Below, piece by piece: positions 49,348-58,491 of a DNA stretch of 64,000 nucleotides. The notes under the pieces are model-generated. The model made no database searches and was not told the DNA's origin. It worked only from the letters and a program-made list of their open reading frames with translations. This DNA comes from Phenylobacterium sp. (GTDB taxonomy: Bacteria > Pseudomonadota > Alphaproteobacteria > Caulobacterales > Caulobacteraceae): contig NZ_SCVD01000024.1 in NCBI RefSeq assembly GCF_004297125.1, forward strand, positions 62,001-126,000, written 5' to 3'. How positions within the stretch are numbered: position 1 is the first letter of the stretch; each line of letters begins with the position of its first letter. The position numbers and the translations under genes were made by a program.

Positions 49348-49491
49348 ATGGCCGGGCAGGATGACGATCAAAAGCGCGCGCGCGACTCACGGGAGGCGAA
49401 GCTCGCCCAGGCGCTGCGGGCCAACCTGCGCCGCCGCAAGGCCGCGCCGCCGCCGCCTGCGCCGAACCCCGACAGGAACACGACGGATTGA
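49348..49491 (+). CDS. Small arginine-rich protein upstream of murA
   Basis: 47 residues from ATG 49348 (a GTG at 49285 would add 21). The core REAKLAQALRANLRRRKAAP is a pattern seen in short proteins beside murA in related bacteria. The proline-rich end looks unstructured. Function unknown. Confidence 0.6.
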   Translation: MAGQDDDQKRARDSREAKLAQALRANLRRRKAAPPPPAPNPDRNTTD

Positions 49492-49580
49492 CGACTTGGC
49501 GCGCTCCCGGCGCGCAGGCTAGATACGCGCTTGAGGCGCCGCGGCGGGACGCGGCCCAAACGTGCTTCGAAGGATAACGA

Positions 49581-50876
49581 TTGGACCGCATCGCCATCAC
49601 CGGCGGCGCGCGGCTGGAGGGGGAGATCCCCATCAGCGGCGCCAAGAACTCGGCCATCAAGCTGATGGCGGCGAGCCTGCTCACGGAAGAGCCTCTGCGC
49701 CTGACCAACATGCCCAGGCTGGCGGACACGCGCTTCCTGGGCAAGCTGCTGCAGCGGCTGGGCACGGACGTGACGGAAGCGAACGGGGCCGATGGGGCCG
49801 AGACCCTGCTCACCACGCGCGAGATCGTCAGCGGCTTCGCGCCCTACGACCTTGTCCGGCAGATGCGGGCCTCCTTCAATGTGCTGGGACCGTTGCTGGC
49901 GCGGAATGGCCAGGCGAAGGTGTCGCTGCCGGGCGGCTGCACGATCGGCGCCCGCCCGGTGGATCTGCACCTGAAGGCGCTGGAAGCGCTGGGCGCCAAG
50001 ATCGATCTACACGAGGGCTATGTGTACGCCCAAGCGCCGCGCGGCCTGAAGGGCGGCGAGGTCGATTTCCCGTTCGTGTCGGTGGGGGCTACCGAGCACA
50101 CACTGTTGGCCGCAGTCCTCGCCGACGGCGAGACGGTGATGACGAACGCGGCCTGCGAGCCGGAAATCACCGACTTGGCTGACTGCCTGAACAAGATGGG
50201 CGCAAAGATCACGGGCGCCGGCACCCCCACAATCCGCGTCCAGGGCGTCAGTCGGCTGTCGGGCACGACCCATGCCGTGCTGCCCGACCGGATCGAGACC
50301 GGCACCTACGCCCTGGCGGCCGCGATGGCCGGCGGCGAGGTGCGCTTGACCCGCACGCGCAGTGATTTCATCCAGGCGTTGATCGACAAGATGATCGAGG
50401 CCGGCGTCGAGGTGACGTCGCACAACGATGGTCTTACGGTGAAACGGAATGGCGGGCGGCTCAAGGCGGTGGAGATCACGACCGATCCCTATCCGGGCTT
50501 CGCAACCGACCTCCAGGCGCAGTTCATGGCCCTCATGACCCTGGCCGACGGCGAGAGTGTGATCCGCGAGACCATATTCGAGAACCGGTTCATGCACGCG
50601 CCGGAGCTGGCTCGCCTCGGCGCGGACATCTCGGTGCATGGCGGTGAAGCACGGGTGCGCGGCGTGGACGCTCTGGAAGGCGCCCAGGTCATGGCGACCG
50701 ACCTGCGGGCGTCGGTCAGCCTGGTGATCGCGGGCCTGGCCGCGCGCGGCGAGACGGTGGTCAATCGTGTCTATCACCTCGATCGCGGCTTCGAGCGACT
50801 GGAGGAGAAGCTCGGCGCCTGCGGCGCGCAGGTCCGTCGCCTGAAAGGCGATGGGCCCGAGGAGGAGGTGGAGTAG
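49581..50876 (+). CDS. murA: UDP-N-acetylglucosamine 1-carboxyvinyltransferase
   Basis: 431 residues, TTG start. MurA transfers enolpyruvate to UDP-GlcNAc, the first committed step of peptidoglycan synthesis. [20 protein letters not shown] near the N-terminus holds the conserved lysine. The reactive cysteine is in [16 protein letters not shown] near residue 117, and [17 protein letters not shown] near the end is the second-domain motif. Cytoplasmic. It heads a co-directional block with DUF2948 and hisD. Confidence 0.97.
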   Translation: MDRIAITGGARLEGEIPISGAKNSAIKLMAASLLTEEPLRLTNMPRLADTRFLGKLLQRLGTDVTEANGADGAETLLTTREIVSGFAPYDLVRQMRASFNVLGPLLARNGQAKVSLPGGCTIGARPVDLHLKALEALGAKIDLHEGYVYAQAPRGLKGGEVDFPFVSVGATEHTLLAAVLADGETVMTNAACEPEITDLADCLNKMGAKITGAGTPTIRVQGVSRLSGTTHAVLPDRIETGTYALAAAMAGGEVRLTRTRSDFIQALIDKMIEAGVEVTSHNDGLTVKRNGGRLKAVEITTDPYPGFATDLQAQFMALMTLADGESVIRETIFENRFMHAPELARLGADISVHGGEARVRGVDALEGAQVMATDLRASVSLVIAGLAARGETVVNRVYHLDRGFERLEEKLGACGAQVRRLKGDGPEEEVE

Positions 50877-50879
50877 CCG

Positions 50880-51305
50880 ATGGCCGCCGCCCAGCCTCTT
50901 CAACTGCTCGCCGAGGACCAGGATGACCTAGCCGTGATCTCCGCCGCCCTGCAGGACGCGGTAGCGAAGGTGGGTGACATCTCGTTCGAGGCGAAAGCGC
51001 GCCGCCTGACCATCGCGTTCAATCGCTTCCGCTGGGAGGCGGGCGTGCGCCAGCGCGTCCGATCCGCCCTGCAGCTCGGCGGCGTTCTCTCGGTGCAGGG
51101 ACGGAAGATCCGGCGCGACCGCCGGGACGCGGTGCTCGAGCTCTTGGCTATCGGGTTCGAGCCCGGCGAGGCGCCGGGCGGTGTTTTGACGCTGAGCTTC
51201 GCCGGCGGCGGGGACCTGCGCGCCGAGATCGAGTGCGTGGACGCGGTCCTCGCCGACGTCTCCGAGCCGTGGCCCACGCCGCGCGCACCCGCCCACGAGG
51301 CCTGA
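50880..51305 (+). CDS. DUF2948 family protein
   Basis: 141 residues starting 3 bp after murA. LQLLAEDQDDLAVISAALQD, EAKARRLTIAFNRFRWE and LSFAGGGDLRAEIECVDAVL are the characteristic family segments. DUF2948 regularly sits between murA and hisD in alphaproteobacteria; its function is unknown. Confidence 0.9.
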   Translation: MAAAQPLQLLAEDQDDLAVISAALQDAVAKVGDISFEAKARRLTIAFNRFRWEAGVRQRVRSALQLGGVLSVQGRKIRRDRRDAVLELLAIGFEPGEAPGGVLTLSFAGGGDLRAEIECVDAVLADVSEPWPTPRAPAHEA

Positions 51306-51348
51306 GCGGCAGTGGTCTTGATCGGCTCGCGCCGCTAAAGAGCCGGCT

Positions 51349-52635
51349 ATGCGCCGCTTTCGCTTTTCCGACCCTGGCTTTCAGGCCGCCTTCTCCGCCT
51401 TCGTGGCCGAGCGGAGAGAGACGCCCGAGGAGGTCGACGCCATTGTCCGCGAGGTCCTGGCCGCGGTTCGCGCCGAGGGCGTCACGGCCCTGCTCCGCTA
51501 TGCGCGTGAGTTCGACAAGGTCGAGCTGACCGAGGCCACCCTGCGAGTGAGCGCCGATGAGATCGCCGACGGCGCTGCGGCGTGCCCGGCGGAGGTCCGT
51601 GAGGCCATCGCCTTCGCCGCCGGCCGCATCCGCGCCTACCATGAGCGCCAGCGCCCCGCCGACCAGCGCTTCGTAGATGACGCCGGTGTCGAGATGGGAT
51701 GGCGCTGGACGCCGATCGAGGCTGTGGGAATCTATGTCCCGGGCGGTCGCGCCGCCTATCCCTCCACCGTCCTGATGAACGCCGTGCCGGCGGCTGCGGC
51801 CGGCGTCGACCGGATTGCCATGGTGACCCCGCCCGGACGCCTGCAGCCGGCCGTGCTGGCGGCGGCGCAGGCGGCCGGCGTCACCGAGATCTGGCGCGTC
51901 GGCGGCGCCCAGGCGGTCGCCGCCCTGGCCTATGGCGCGGGGCCAATCAAGCCCGTCGACAAGATCGTAGGGCCCGGCAACGCCTTCGTCACCGCGGCCA
52001 AGCGTCGGGTTTATGGCACGGTCGGCATCGACGCCCTGGCCGGCCCGTCGGAGATCGTGGTGGTGGCCGACGGCGCCAACGAGCCGCACTGGATCGCGGC
52101 CGACCTTCTCTCCCAGGCCGAGCACGACCCGGCCGCCCAGTCTATCCTGATCACCGACGACGAAGCCTTCGCCGCGAAGGTGGAGGCGGCCGTTCAGGAA
52201 CAGCTCGCGACGCTGTCCACCGGCCGGGACGCGGCCGCGTCCTGGCGCGACCATGGGGCCGTGGTGATCGCGCCGCTCGACGCAGTGCCGGGGCTGGTGG
52301 ACGAGATCGCCCCCGAGCACGTGGAGTTCGCGATCGATGATCCCGAGCGGCTGGCGGATCGCGTGCGGCACGCCGGCGCCATTTTCCTGGGGCGCCACGC
52401 CCCGGAGGCCGTGGGCGACTATGTCGCCGGGTCGAACCACGTCCTGCCAACCAGCCGCGCAGCGCGGTTCTCGTCCGGCCTTTCCCTCTACGATTTCATC
52501 AAGCGCACCTCATTCGTGAAGTGCGACGCCGAGTCGTTCGCGAAGCTGGCGCCGGCCACCATCGCCCTGGCCGAGGCCGAAGGACTTCCAGCCCACGCCC
52601 GTTCGGCGGCGATCCGGCTGGGGCAGGGGCGTTAG
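51349..52635 (+). CDS. hisD: Histidinol dehydrogenase
   Basis: 428 residues. The zinc enzyme oxidises L-histidinol to L-histidine in two NAD+-dependent steps. VGIYVPGGRAAYPSTVLMNA and RVGGAQAVAALAYG line the NAD site. Zinc and base residues are in DLLSQAEHDPAAQ and in the late LPTSRAARFSSGLSLYDFIK. Full length. Confidence 0.97.
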   Translation: MRRFRFSDPGFQAAFSAFVAERRETPEEVDAIVREVLAAVRAEGVTALLRYAREFDKVELTEATLRVSADEIADGAAACPAEVREAIAFAAGRIRAYHERQRPADQRFVDDAGVEMGWRWTPIEAVGIYVPGGRAAYPSTVLMNAVPAAAAGVDRIAMVTPPGRLQPAVLAAAQAAGVTEIWRVGGAQAVAALAYGAGPIKPVDKIVGPGNAFVTAAKRRVYGTVGIDALAGPSEIVVVADGANEPHWIAADLLSQAEHDPAAQSILITDDEAFAAKVEAAVQEQLATLSTGRDAAASWRDHGAVVIAPLDAVPGLVDEIAPEHVEFAIDDPERLADRVRHAGAIFLGRHAPEAVGDYVAGSNHVLPTSRAARFSSGLSLYDFIKRTSFVKCDAESFAKLAPATIALAEAEGLPAHARSAAIRLGQGR

Positions 52636-52636
52636 G

Positions 52637-53863
52637 ATGGTCGCGGCGGAGGCGCCCGCGAAAGCGGCGGCTGCGACCGAGGTGGCGAAGCCCAGCTTCA
52701 CGGAACAGCTGGTCGCTTCCACCACCGCGGCGCTGGACCACATCTTGAGCCTCGACCCGCGGGAAGCGGCGATCAACGCCGGGCTGTCGGCCTTTGTCGT
52801 TGTGGCGGCGTACGGCCTGCTCTGGCTCGTCCGGCGGCTTTCCGACTATTGGCTGGCGCGCGTCAGCGTCGGCGGCGCCGAGACCGAGACGGCCCGGACC
52901 CAGCAGGCGGCGCGGCTGACCTGGGGCCTGCTGCGCCTTGCCGTCGCCGTCGGCGTGCTGGTCGCGGTCCTCGGCATCTGGGGCATCGACGCCCGGGCAT
53001 GGTTGTCCGGCGAGGCGGGCGGCCGCCTAGTCCGCTTGGCGCTCGTGATCATCATCGCCACCGCGCTGGTCGAGGTGTCTGGTTTCATCATCAAGCGCCT
53101 GATCAGCGGCTTCGCACGCCGCAGCACCGATCCGCGCCGGGCCGCGCAGCTTCGCACGCTGGGTCCGATCCTGACGGGCTGCGCGCAGACCGTGCTTGTG
53201 GTCGTCGGCGGTCTCACCATCCTCACCGAGGTGGGCCTGAAGGTCGGTCCGATCCTGGCCAGCGCCGGGGTGCTGGGCATCGCCGTGGGTTTCGGGGCCC
53301 AGACACTGGTGAAGGACTTCCTGACCGGGCTTTTCCTGATCGCCGAGGACGTCGTCTCCGTGGGTGACAATGTGCAGATCGCCGATTCCAGCGGTGTGGT
53401 CGAAGCGATGACGCTGCGCACCATTCGCCTGCGCGACGCCAACGCGACGCTGCACATCTTCCCTTACAGCGAAGCCCAGGTGATCCATAACCGAACCAAG
53501 GTCTTCTCCGCCTACCTGGCCGAGATCCCGATCAGCTACGACACCGATCTGGACCGCGCGTTGGCGGTGATCCAGAAAGTCGGCGACGGGCTGCGGACCG
53601 ATCCGGCGTTCAAGAAGATGATCACCAAGCCGTTCGAAATGTTGGGCGTCGATCGGCTCTCCGACAACGCCGTCCACCTGAAGGCGCGGTTCACCACCGA
53701 GCCCCGCGCCCAGTGGGACGTAGGCCGGGAGTTCAACCGCCGGCTGAAGAACGCTTTCGACGCCGAAGGCATCCTGACACCGGTGAAGACGACTCCCGTC
53801 CAAGCCCAGCCGCTGGAAGAGCGCCCCGCGCCGACGCCGTCCGAATCCGCATCGCGAAGCTGA
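52637..53863 (+). CDS. MscS-family mechanosensitive ion channel
   Basis: 408 residues, ATG 1 bp after hisD stop. Four or five membrane spans (about 48-70, 90-115, 132-155, 175-220). The pore helix and beta-domain signature reads ASAGVLGIAVGFGAQTLVKD then FLTGLFLIAEDVVSVGDNV. The C-terminal alpha/beta domain follows. It opens under membrane tension to release solutes. Confidence 0.93.
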   Translation: MVAAEAPAKAAAATEVAKPSFTEQLVASTTAALDHILSLDPREAAINAGLSAFVVVAAYGLLWLVRRLSDYWLARVSVGGAETETARTQQAARLTWGLLRLAVAVGVLVAVLGIWGIDARAWLSGEAGGRLVRLALVIIIATALVEVSGFIIKRLISGFARRSTDPRRAAQLRTLGPILTGCAQTVLVVVGGLTILTEVGLKVGPILASAGVLGIAVGFGAQTLVKDFLTGLFLIAEDVVSVGDNVQIADSSGVVEAMTLRTIRLRDANATLHIFPYSEAQVIHNRTKVFSAYLAEIPISYDTDLDRALAVIQKVGDGLRTDPAFKKMITKPFEMLGVDRLSDNAVHLKARFTTEPRAQWDVGREFNRRLKNAFDAEGILTPVKTTPVQAQPLEERPAPTPSESASRS

Positions 53864-53953
53864 ACAGTTCCTGTCAGATCACCTGAAGAGCCGTTCAGGC
53901 TGGGTCGTCTAAAGCTGCATCATCGAACGAATGCAGAAGGACGGAGATCACCC

Positions 53954-54526
53954 ATGCGCAATCTGAAAACCAAAACGATCGGCGGCAGCCTTGCGGCCGC
54001 GCTTCTGGCCGGAGCCCTAGCGCTCGGAGGCGCGACCGGCGCCAGCGCCGGCGTGACCGGCTGCTCCGCATCCGGCGGCAAGCAAGAGGCCGGCGCGGTG
54101 ATCGGCGCGGTGTTGGGCGGGGTGATCGGCAACCAGGTCGGCGGCCGCCATGCGACGGGCGAGACCGTCGCCGGCGCTGCGGTCGGCGCGGCCGCGGGTT
54201 CGGCGATCGGGTGCGAGGCGCAGAAGAGCAGGGCGAAGAACGCCGGCACTTACTCCCGCAACGGCTATCGCCTGTACAACAACGTCTCGCCCGCCAGCTA
54301 TGATCGGATCGGCGATACTTTCGTGGCCCGCAGCGGCGTGAATCTGCGCGGCGCACCCACCACCAACTCAGCCAAGGTCGGCCGTCTCCAGGCCGGCGAG
54401 CGGTTCCAGGCGCTCGCCGAGGTGCGCGGGTCGGACTGGATCCTGGTGGGTCAGAACGGGGTCGGCGTCGGCTATGTCCGCGGCGACTTTGTCCGGCCGG
54501 CCGGCGGGCGCTACGCCGCCTACTGA
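53954..54526 (+). CDS. Exported SH3-domain protein with glycine zipper
   Basis: 190 residues. Signal peptide (SLAAALLAGALALGGATGA), a glycine-zipper 2TM-like segment (AGAVIGAVLGGVIGNQVGG, VAGAAVGAAAGSAIGCEA), then a bacterial SH3 domain (RSGVNLRGAPTTNSAKVGRL ... SDWILVGQNGVGVGYVRGDF). Probably an envelope protein that binds peptidoglycan. A strong terminator follows. Confidence 0.88.
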   Translation: MRNLKTKTIGGSLAAALLAGALALGGATGASAGVTGCSASGGKQEAGAVIGAVLGGVIGNQVGGRHATGETVAGAAVGAAAGSAIGCEAQKSRAKNAGTYSRNGYRLYNNVSPASYDRIGDTFVARSGVNLRGAPTTNSAKVGRLQAGERFQALAEVRGSDWILVGQNGVGVGYVRGDFVRPAGGRYAAY

Positions 54527-54549
54527 TCCATCTGCATCCTGAAAGCGAC

Positions 54550-54578
54550 GCCCGGCGCTCCCAGCGCCGGGCTTTTTT
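54550..54578 (+). terminator. Rho-independent terminator
   Basis: GCCCGGCGCT and AGCGCCGGGC form a 10-bp perfect stem with a CCC loop, followed by six T. It ends the SH3-protein transcript. Confidence 0.95.
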
Positions 54579-54653
54579 CGTATCCCGGCGGCCAGTTCAC
54601 ACCTGCGGGATGACGCGGCCCCCCGGATTGCAATAAAGCTCGGCCTGGAAACC

Positions 54654-55133
54654 ATGGCCGAAGATCCGAAGACCATTCACCGGCTGCAGTCCGTCGAGCT
54701 TGACGAAGAGTCGCTCGCGGCGGTTTCGCGCGACCAGGAACAGGAGCGACAGATCGCCATCTTCGACCTGCTCGAAGAGAACTTCTTCTTCCCCGAGGGC
54801 GCCGAGACCGGCCCATACAATCTGCGCATGGGCCTGCTGGAGAACCGGTTGGTGCTGGATGTGCGCGGGCCCCGCTACGAGCGGCGTCATATCCTATCGC
54901 TGTCGCCGTTCCGGACGCTGATCAAAGACTACTTCATGATCTGCGACAGCTACTACCAGGCCATCCGCAATTCGACCCCGCAGCAGATCGAGGCCTTGGA
55001 CATGGGCCGGCGAGGCCTCCACAACGAGGCCTCCGAACTGTTGCAGGCCCGCCTGGCCGGTAAGATCGAGACCAACCTCGACACGGCGCGGCGCCTGTTC
55101 ACCCTGATCTGCGCCCTGCACTGGCGGGGCTGA
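54654..55133 (+). CDS. UPF0262 family protein
   Basis: 159 residues. [20 protein letters not shown] and [20 protein letters not shown] are the conserved segments of UPF0262, an alphaproteobacterial family without known role. Its usual neighbour, the low-Mr phosphatase gene, follows after 6 bp. Confidence 0.92.
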   Translation: MAEDPKTIHRLQSVELDEESLAAVSRDQEQERQIAIFDLLEENFFFPEGAETGPYNLRMGLLENRLVLDVRGPRYERRHILSLSPFRTLIKDYFMICDSYYQAIRNSTPQQIEALDMGRRGLHNEASELLQARLAGKIETNLDTARRLFTLICALHWRG

Positions 55134-55139
55134 CGGGGA

Positions 55140-55607
55140 ATGGGCGACGACCCCGGGAAGCGGCTGCCCGATGCGGTCCTCTTCTGCTGCAACTTCAACC
55201 AGGTCCGCTCCCCCATGGCCGAGGCGCTGCTGAAGCACCTCATCGGCACGCGGATCTTCGTGGACAGTTGCGGCCTCAAGCGCGCGAATTTCGATCCCGA
55301 TGTGGACGACACGGAGGTCGATCCGCTCGCCGCCGAAGTCATGAAGGAGTTGGGGGTCGACCTGACCCGCCATCGCAGCAAGACCTTCGCCGAACTGGAG
55401 GACGATTCCTTCGATCTGGTGATCTCGCTGACGCCCGAGGCGCAGCACCGCGCGGTCGAGCTGGCCCGCGGGCGGTCCGCCGACATCGAGTACTGGCCGA
55501 CGCTGGACCCCACCCTATCCGAAGGCTCCCGCCAGCATCGGCTTGAGGCCTATCGCCAGGTCCGCGACGGCCTCGCCTCGCGGATCATCCAGCGATTTCG
55601 CGCCTGA
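55140..55607 (+). CDS. Low-molecular-weight protein-tyrosine phosphatase family
   Basis: 155 residues. The phosphate-binding loop is FCCNFNQVRSPMAEALLKH (C-x5-R), though its sequence differs from the canonical C-x-G-N-x-C-R. The general-acid aspartate lies late in EYWPTLDPTLSEG. Related proteins include arsenate reductases; which activity applies is not certain. Same operon as UPF0262. Confidence 0.85.
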   Translation: MGDDPGKRLPDAVLFCCNFNQVRSPMAEALLKHLIGTRIFVDSCGLKRANFDPDVDDTEVDPLAAEVMKELGVDLTRHRSKTFAELEDDSFDLVISLTPEAQHRAVELARGRSADIEYWPTLDPTLSEGSRQHRLEAYRQVRDGLASRIIQRFRA

Positions 55608-55726
55608 TGCCCCCCATCGACCTTTTCTCTGACGGTAAGCTATAGTCTTGGAGATAGAATGCGGCTCGCAGCCAGACGGCGCGAGCCGTCGTCATTTGCG
55701 AAGCGTTGAGGCATCAAGAGAGCCGC

Positions 55727-55945
55727 ATGGCGAAGGAAGAACTGCTCGAGTTTCCGGGGACGGTCAGCGAGGTGCTGCCCAACGCCACGTTTCGTGTGAA
55801 GCTCGAGAACGACCACGAGATCATCGCCCACACTGCCGGTAAGATGCGCAAGAACCGCATCCGGGTGTCGGCTGGCGACAAGGTCCTAGTGGAAATGACG
55901 CCCTACGACCTGACCAAGGGCCGTATCACCTTCCGCGTTCGCTGA
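55727..55945 (+). CDS. infA: Translation initiation factor IF-1
   Basis: 72 residues, the full length for IF-1: an S1/OB-fold protein that binds the ribosomal A site during initiation. [20 protein letters not shown] and [36 protein letters not shown] are diagnostic. ATG at 55727, the start that gives the universal MAKEE-like N-terminus. Confidence 0.97.
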   Translation: MAKEELLEFPGTVSEVLPNATFRVKLENDHEIIAHTAGKMRKNRIRVSAGDKVLVEMTPYDLTKGRITFRVR

Positions 55946-55962
55946 TTCACCGGGGCGCCGAC

Positions 55963-56547
55963 TTGTCCGCTGAGCCGCGCCTCGTCCTCGCTTCCGCGAG
56001 CCCCCGCCGCCTGGACCTGCTGCGCCAGATCGGGCTTGTCCCGGACGCCATCGAGGCCGCCGAGCTCGACGAAACCCCCCAGCGCGAAGAGACCCCGCGC
56101 CAGCTCGCGCTGCGACTGGCCGCGGCCAAGGCCGCCCATGTCGCGGCCCGCACGCCGTCCGCCTTCGTGCTGGGCGCCGACACCGTCGTCGCCGTCGGTC
56201 GACGGGTTCTGCCCAAGGCCGTGGACGCGGAAGAGGTCCGGCATTGCCTGGCGCTTCTGTCAGGGCGAGCCCATCGCGTGCTGACCGGCGTCGCGGTCGT
56301 GGCCCCGGACGGCCGCGTCGCGTCGCGCCTCGTCGAAAGCCGGGTTCACTTCAAGCGGCTGAGCGAGGCGGACCTCGCGGCCTACCTCGCGTGCGGCGAG
56401 GGGGTGGGCAAGGCCGGCGGCTATGCGATCCAGGGACGCGCCGGAGCTCTCGTGATCTCCCTTCAAGGCTCGTATTCCGGTGTTGTGGGCCTGCCGCTCT
56501 ATGAGACCGCCAATCTGCTGACCGGCTTGGGATTCCGCTGGCCATGA
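55963..56547 (+). CDS. Maf-family nucleoside-triphosphate pyrophosphatase
   Basis: 194 residues, TTG start 17 bp after infA. LASASPRRLDLLRQIGL (substrate loop), FVLGADTVVAVGRRVLPKA (catalytic aspartate) and GYAIQGRAGALVISLQGSYS are family motifs. Maf enzymes remove non-canonical or methylated NTPs. It overlaps the next gene by 4 bp. Confidence 0.95.
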   Translation: MSAEPRLVLASASPRRLDLLRQIGLVPDAIEAAELDETPQREETPRQLALRLAAAKAAHVAARTPSAFVLGADTVVAVGRRVLPKAVDAEEVRHCLALLSGRAHRVLTGVAVVAPDGRVASRLVESRVHFKRLSEADLAAYLACGEGVGKAGGYAIQGRAGALVISLQGSYSGVVGLPLYETANLLTGLGFRWP

Positions 56548-57584
56548 GCGAGCGGCGCATCTTCCTGGACCGCGGCGTCGGTGAGACGCGCGGCGTCGTC
56601 ACCCTCGACGGCCGCCCGGAGCGGTTGATCCTCCGCCGCGATGACGAGGACCTGCGCCTCGCCCTGGGGGCGCGTCTGGTGGCTCGCGTGGCGAGCGTCG
56701 AGCCTGCGATCGCCACAGCATTCCTCGACCTGGGAGGCGGTCTGGAGGCGATCCTGCCGTTCAAGTCCGATGCGCGCCCGGTTCGCGGCGCGGCGATCGA
56801 GGTCGAGATCAGGGGTGAGCCGCGTAGCGGCAAGCTGGCCGTCGCCCGGGAGATCGGCCGTGGGGAGGGCGGGCCACGCCTGCTTCAACCTCCACCCGAG
56901 GTCGCTGCGATCCTGGCGGCCATCGTGCGTGACGCCGCGCTCGTCGAAGGCCGTGAGGCGCGCGCCGTGGCCGACGAAGCCGAGGCGGAGATCCTGGAGA
57001 CGGTCCATCCGCTGCCCGGCGGCGGCGATATCGCCATCGAACCTACCCGAGCGCTCACGTCCATCGACGTCGACCTGGGCGAGCGCAAGGGTCAGGACGC
57101 CAAGCGCGTTACTCGCCAGGCCAACCTCGCGGCCATCGGGGAGGGCGCGCGACTCCTGCGCCTCAAGGGGCTGGGCGGCCTAGTCATCCTGGACCTGGCC
57201 GGGCGCGGCCACGACGGCAATGCCCTCCTGGCGGCGGCGCGCTTGGCGTTCGCCCCCGACAATCCGGGTGTCGCGATCGGACCCGTTGGGCGTTTCGGGA
57301 CCATGGAGCTCTCGATCCCGCGAAGGACCCGTCCGTTGTCCGAGTATCTGCAGGACCCGGGCGGCGGCTTGAGCGAGCGCGCCCTGGCCCAACGGCTCGT
57401 TCGCCGGCTCGAGGGCGAGGGCGCGGCCCAGCCCGGCGCTCGGCTCACCGCGGTCTGCGCGCCCCCCGTCGCCAAGGCGGCGGAACCCCTTGTCGCGACG
57501 CTGTCGGGGCGGTTGGGCGCCCGCTTCGCCGTCGCGGCCGATCCAGCCCGGGCGCGCGATCATCTGGAGGTCTACGCCACATGA
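56544..57584 (+). CDS. Short ribonuclease E/G-family protein
   Basis: 346 residues, ATGA overlap with maf. An S1-like domain (about 25-90, RLVARVASVEPAIATAFLDL) precedes the RNase E/G catalytic core: ALTSIDVDLGERKGQD with the first metal-binding aspartate and GLGGLVILDLAGRG with the second. It is well short of E. coli RNase G (489 residues) and lacks the C-P-x-C zinc-link, so quaternary structure must differ. Role: 5'-end-dependent RNA cleavage, inferred. Confidence 0.88.
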   Translation: MSERRIFLDRGVGETRGVVTLDGRPERLILRRDDEDLRLALGARLVARVASVEPAIATAFLDLGGGLEAILPFKSDARPVRGAAIEVEIRGEPRSGKLAVAREIGRGEGGPRLLQPPPEVAAILAAIVRDAALVEGREARAVADEAEAEILETVHPLPGGGDIAIEPTRALTSIDVDLGERKGQDAKRVTRQANLAAIGEGARLLRLKGLGGLVILDLAGRGHDGNALLAAARLAFAPDNPGVAIGPVGRFGTMELSIPRRTRPLSEYLQDPGGGLSERALAQRLVRRLEGEGAAQPGARLTAVCAPPVAKAAEPLVATLSGRLGARFAVAADPARARDHLEVYAT

Positions 57585-57748
57585 GCGCCAAGTGCCCGAT
57601 CTGCGGCAAGCCGACCCTGTCCGAATATCGGCCGTTCTGCTCGCGCCGCTGCGCCGACGTGGATCTGCAGCGCTGGCTGGTCGGCGCCTATGCGGTTCCT
57701 GCGGCTGAGGACGACGAGGCGCCGGGCGAGGATTCCGAGGACGATTGA
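57581..57748 (+). CDS. yacG: DNA gyrase inhibitor YacG
   Basis: 55 residues with the four-cysteine zinc site: CPICGK at the start and FCSRRCADVDLQRWL. YacG binds the GyrB C-terminal region and blocks DNA binding. The acidic tail is common. Overlaps the RNase gene by 4 bp (ATGA), the common maf-rng-yacG arrangement. Confidence 0.92.
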   Translation: MSAKCPICGKPTLSEYRPFCSRRCADVDLQRWLVGAYAVPAAEDDEAPGEDSEDD

Positions 57749-57833
57749 CGCGGTGAAAAAATCCCGTCCCGGGCTCGCTGGACTTACGCCGACGCCTCTT
57801 TTATAGACGCGGCTCCCGCGCGCCGGGACCCGT

Positions 57834-57909
57834 GCCTGGGTAGCTCAGTTGGTAGAGCAGCGGATTGAAAATCCGCGTGTCGGTGGTTCGAATCCGCCCC
57901 CAGGCACCA
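57834..57909 (+). tRNA. tRNA-Phe (GAA)
   Basis: Acceptor GCCTGGG/CCCAGGC, D-arm AGCTCAGTTGGTAGAGC, anticodon loop TTGAAAA (GAA), T-arm GGTTCGAATCC and encoded CCA. An AT-rich TTTTATAG upstream near 57799 may be its -10 region. Confidence 0.95.
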
Positions 57910-58491
57910 CTTTCCCCACAAGCCGCCGGATGCCGGTGAAGCGCCGCCCGCATGGCCCGCCGACCTGCAAGTCCGATCGGTCGGGAAAGGCCAGAGGACC
58001 GCTTGGCGCCTCGAATCCGCGCGCGGGGCGAATTGCGGCGCCTCGACTTCGTCAATCCTGGTTTCGCGAAATTGCTGCGATGCAGCAAACGTTCGCGATG
58101 AACGGTGGTGAATCGCCGAGCTAAAGACGCTTCTTGCGTGTGCAGCGCACAATCCGTGCGCATGCGTCAGTAATTTGACGCTGGAGGGAAAGCTTCTGCC
58201 CCTTGACGCTTCGACAAGGGGTTGCCAAAGGGTCCGGGCCGCTTGTCTAAAAAAGTGGTAAGACTTTGGGGTCCCCCCGTGGGAGTTCAAGGCCGTCCGC
58301 ACCTTCGTAACGCCAATCCCTGCGAAAAGTCGGGAGTCCGCGTTCCGGGTCGGGCGCAGCGACAGCGCCTCTGGGGTTTCGGGCCCGCGAAAGCGAACCG
58401 AGGCGCCGGGCTTGTTTCAACTAGGGTGGAGACGCTCTCGCGCGACGACCCTCCGGCCAATCGTGCTAGACCAACCAGGAACTGGCGACAG
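57910..58491. other. Gene-free region upstream of exbB
   Basis: 582 bp between tRNA-Phe and exbB. An open frame from 58222 runs into exbB but has no product-like sequence before the exbB signal peptide. TTGACG occurs near 58177 and 58203, and GTGTGCAGCGCACA near 58138 is a short inverted repeat. These may belong to an iron- or envelope-responsive promoter, but I cannot name the regulator. Confidence 0.4.
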
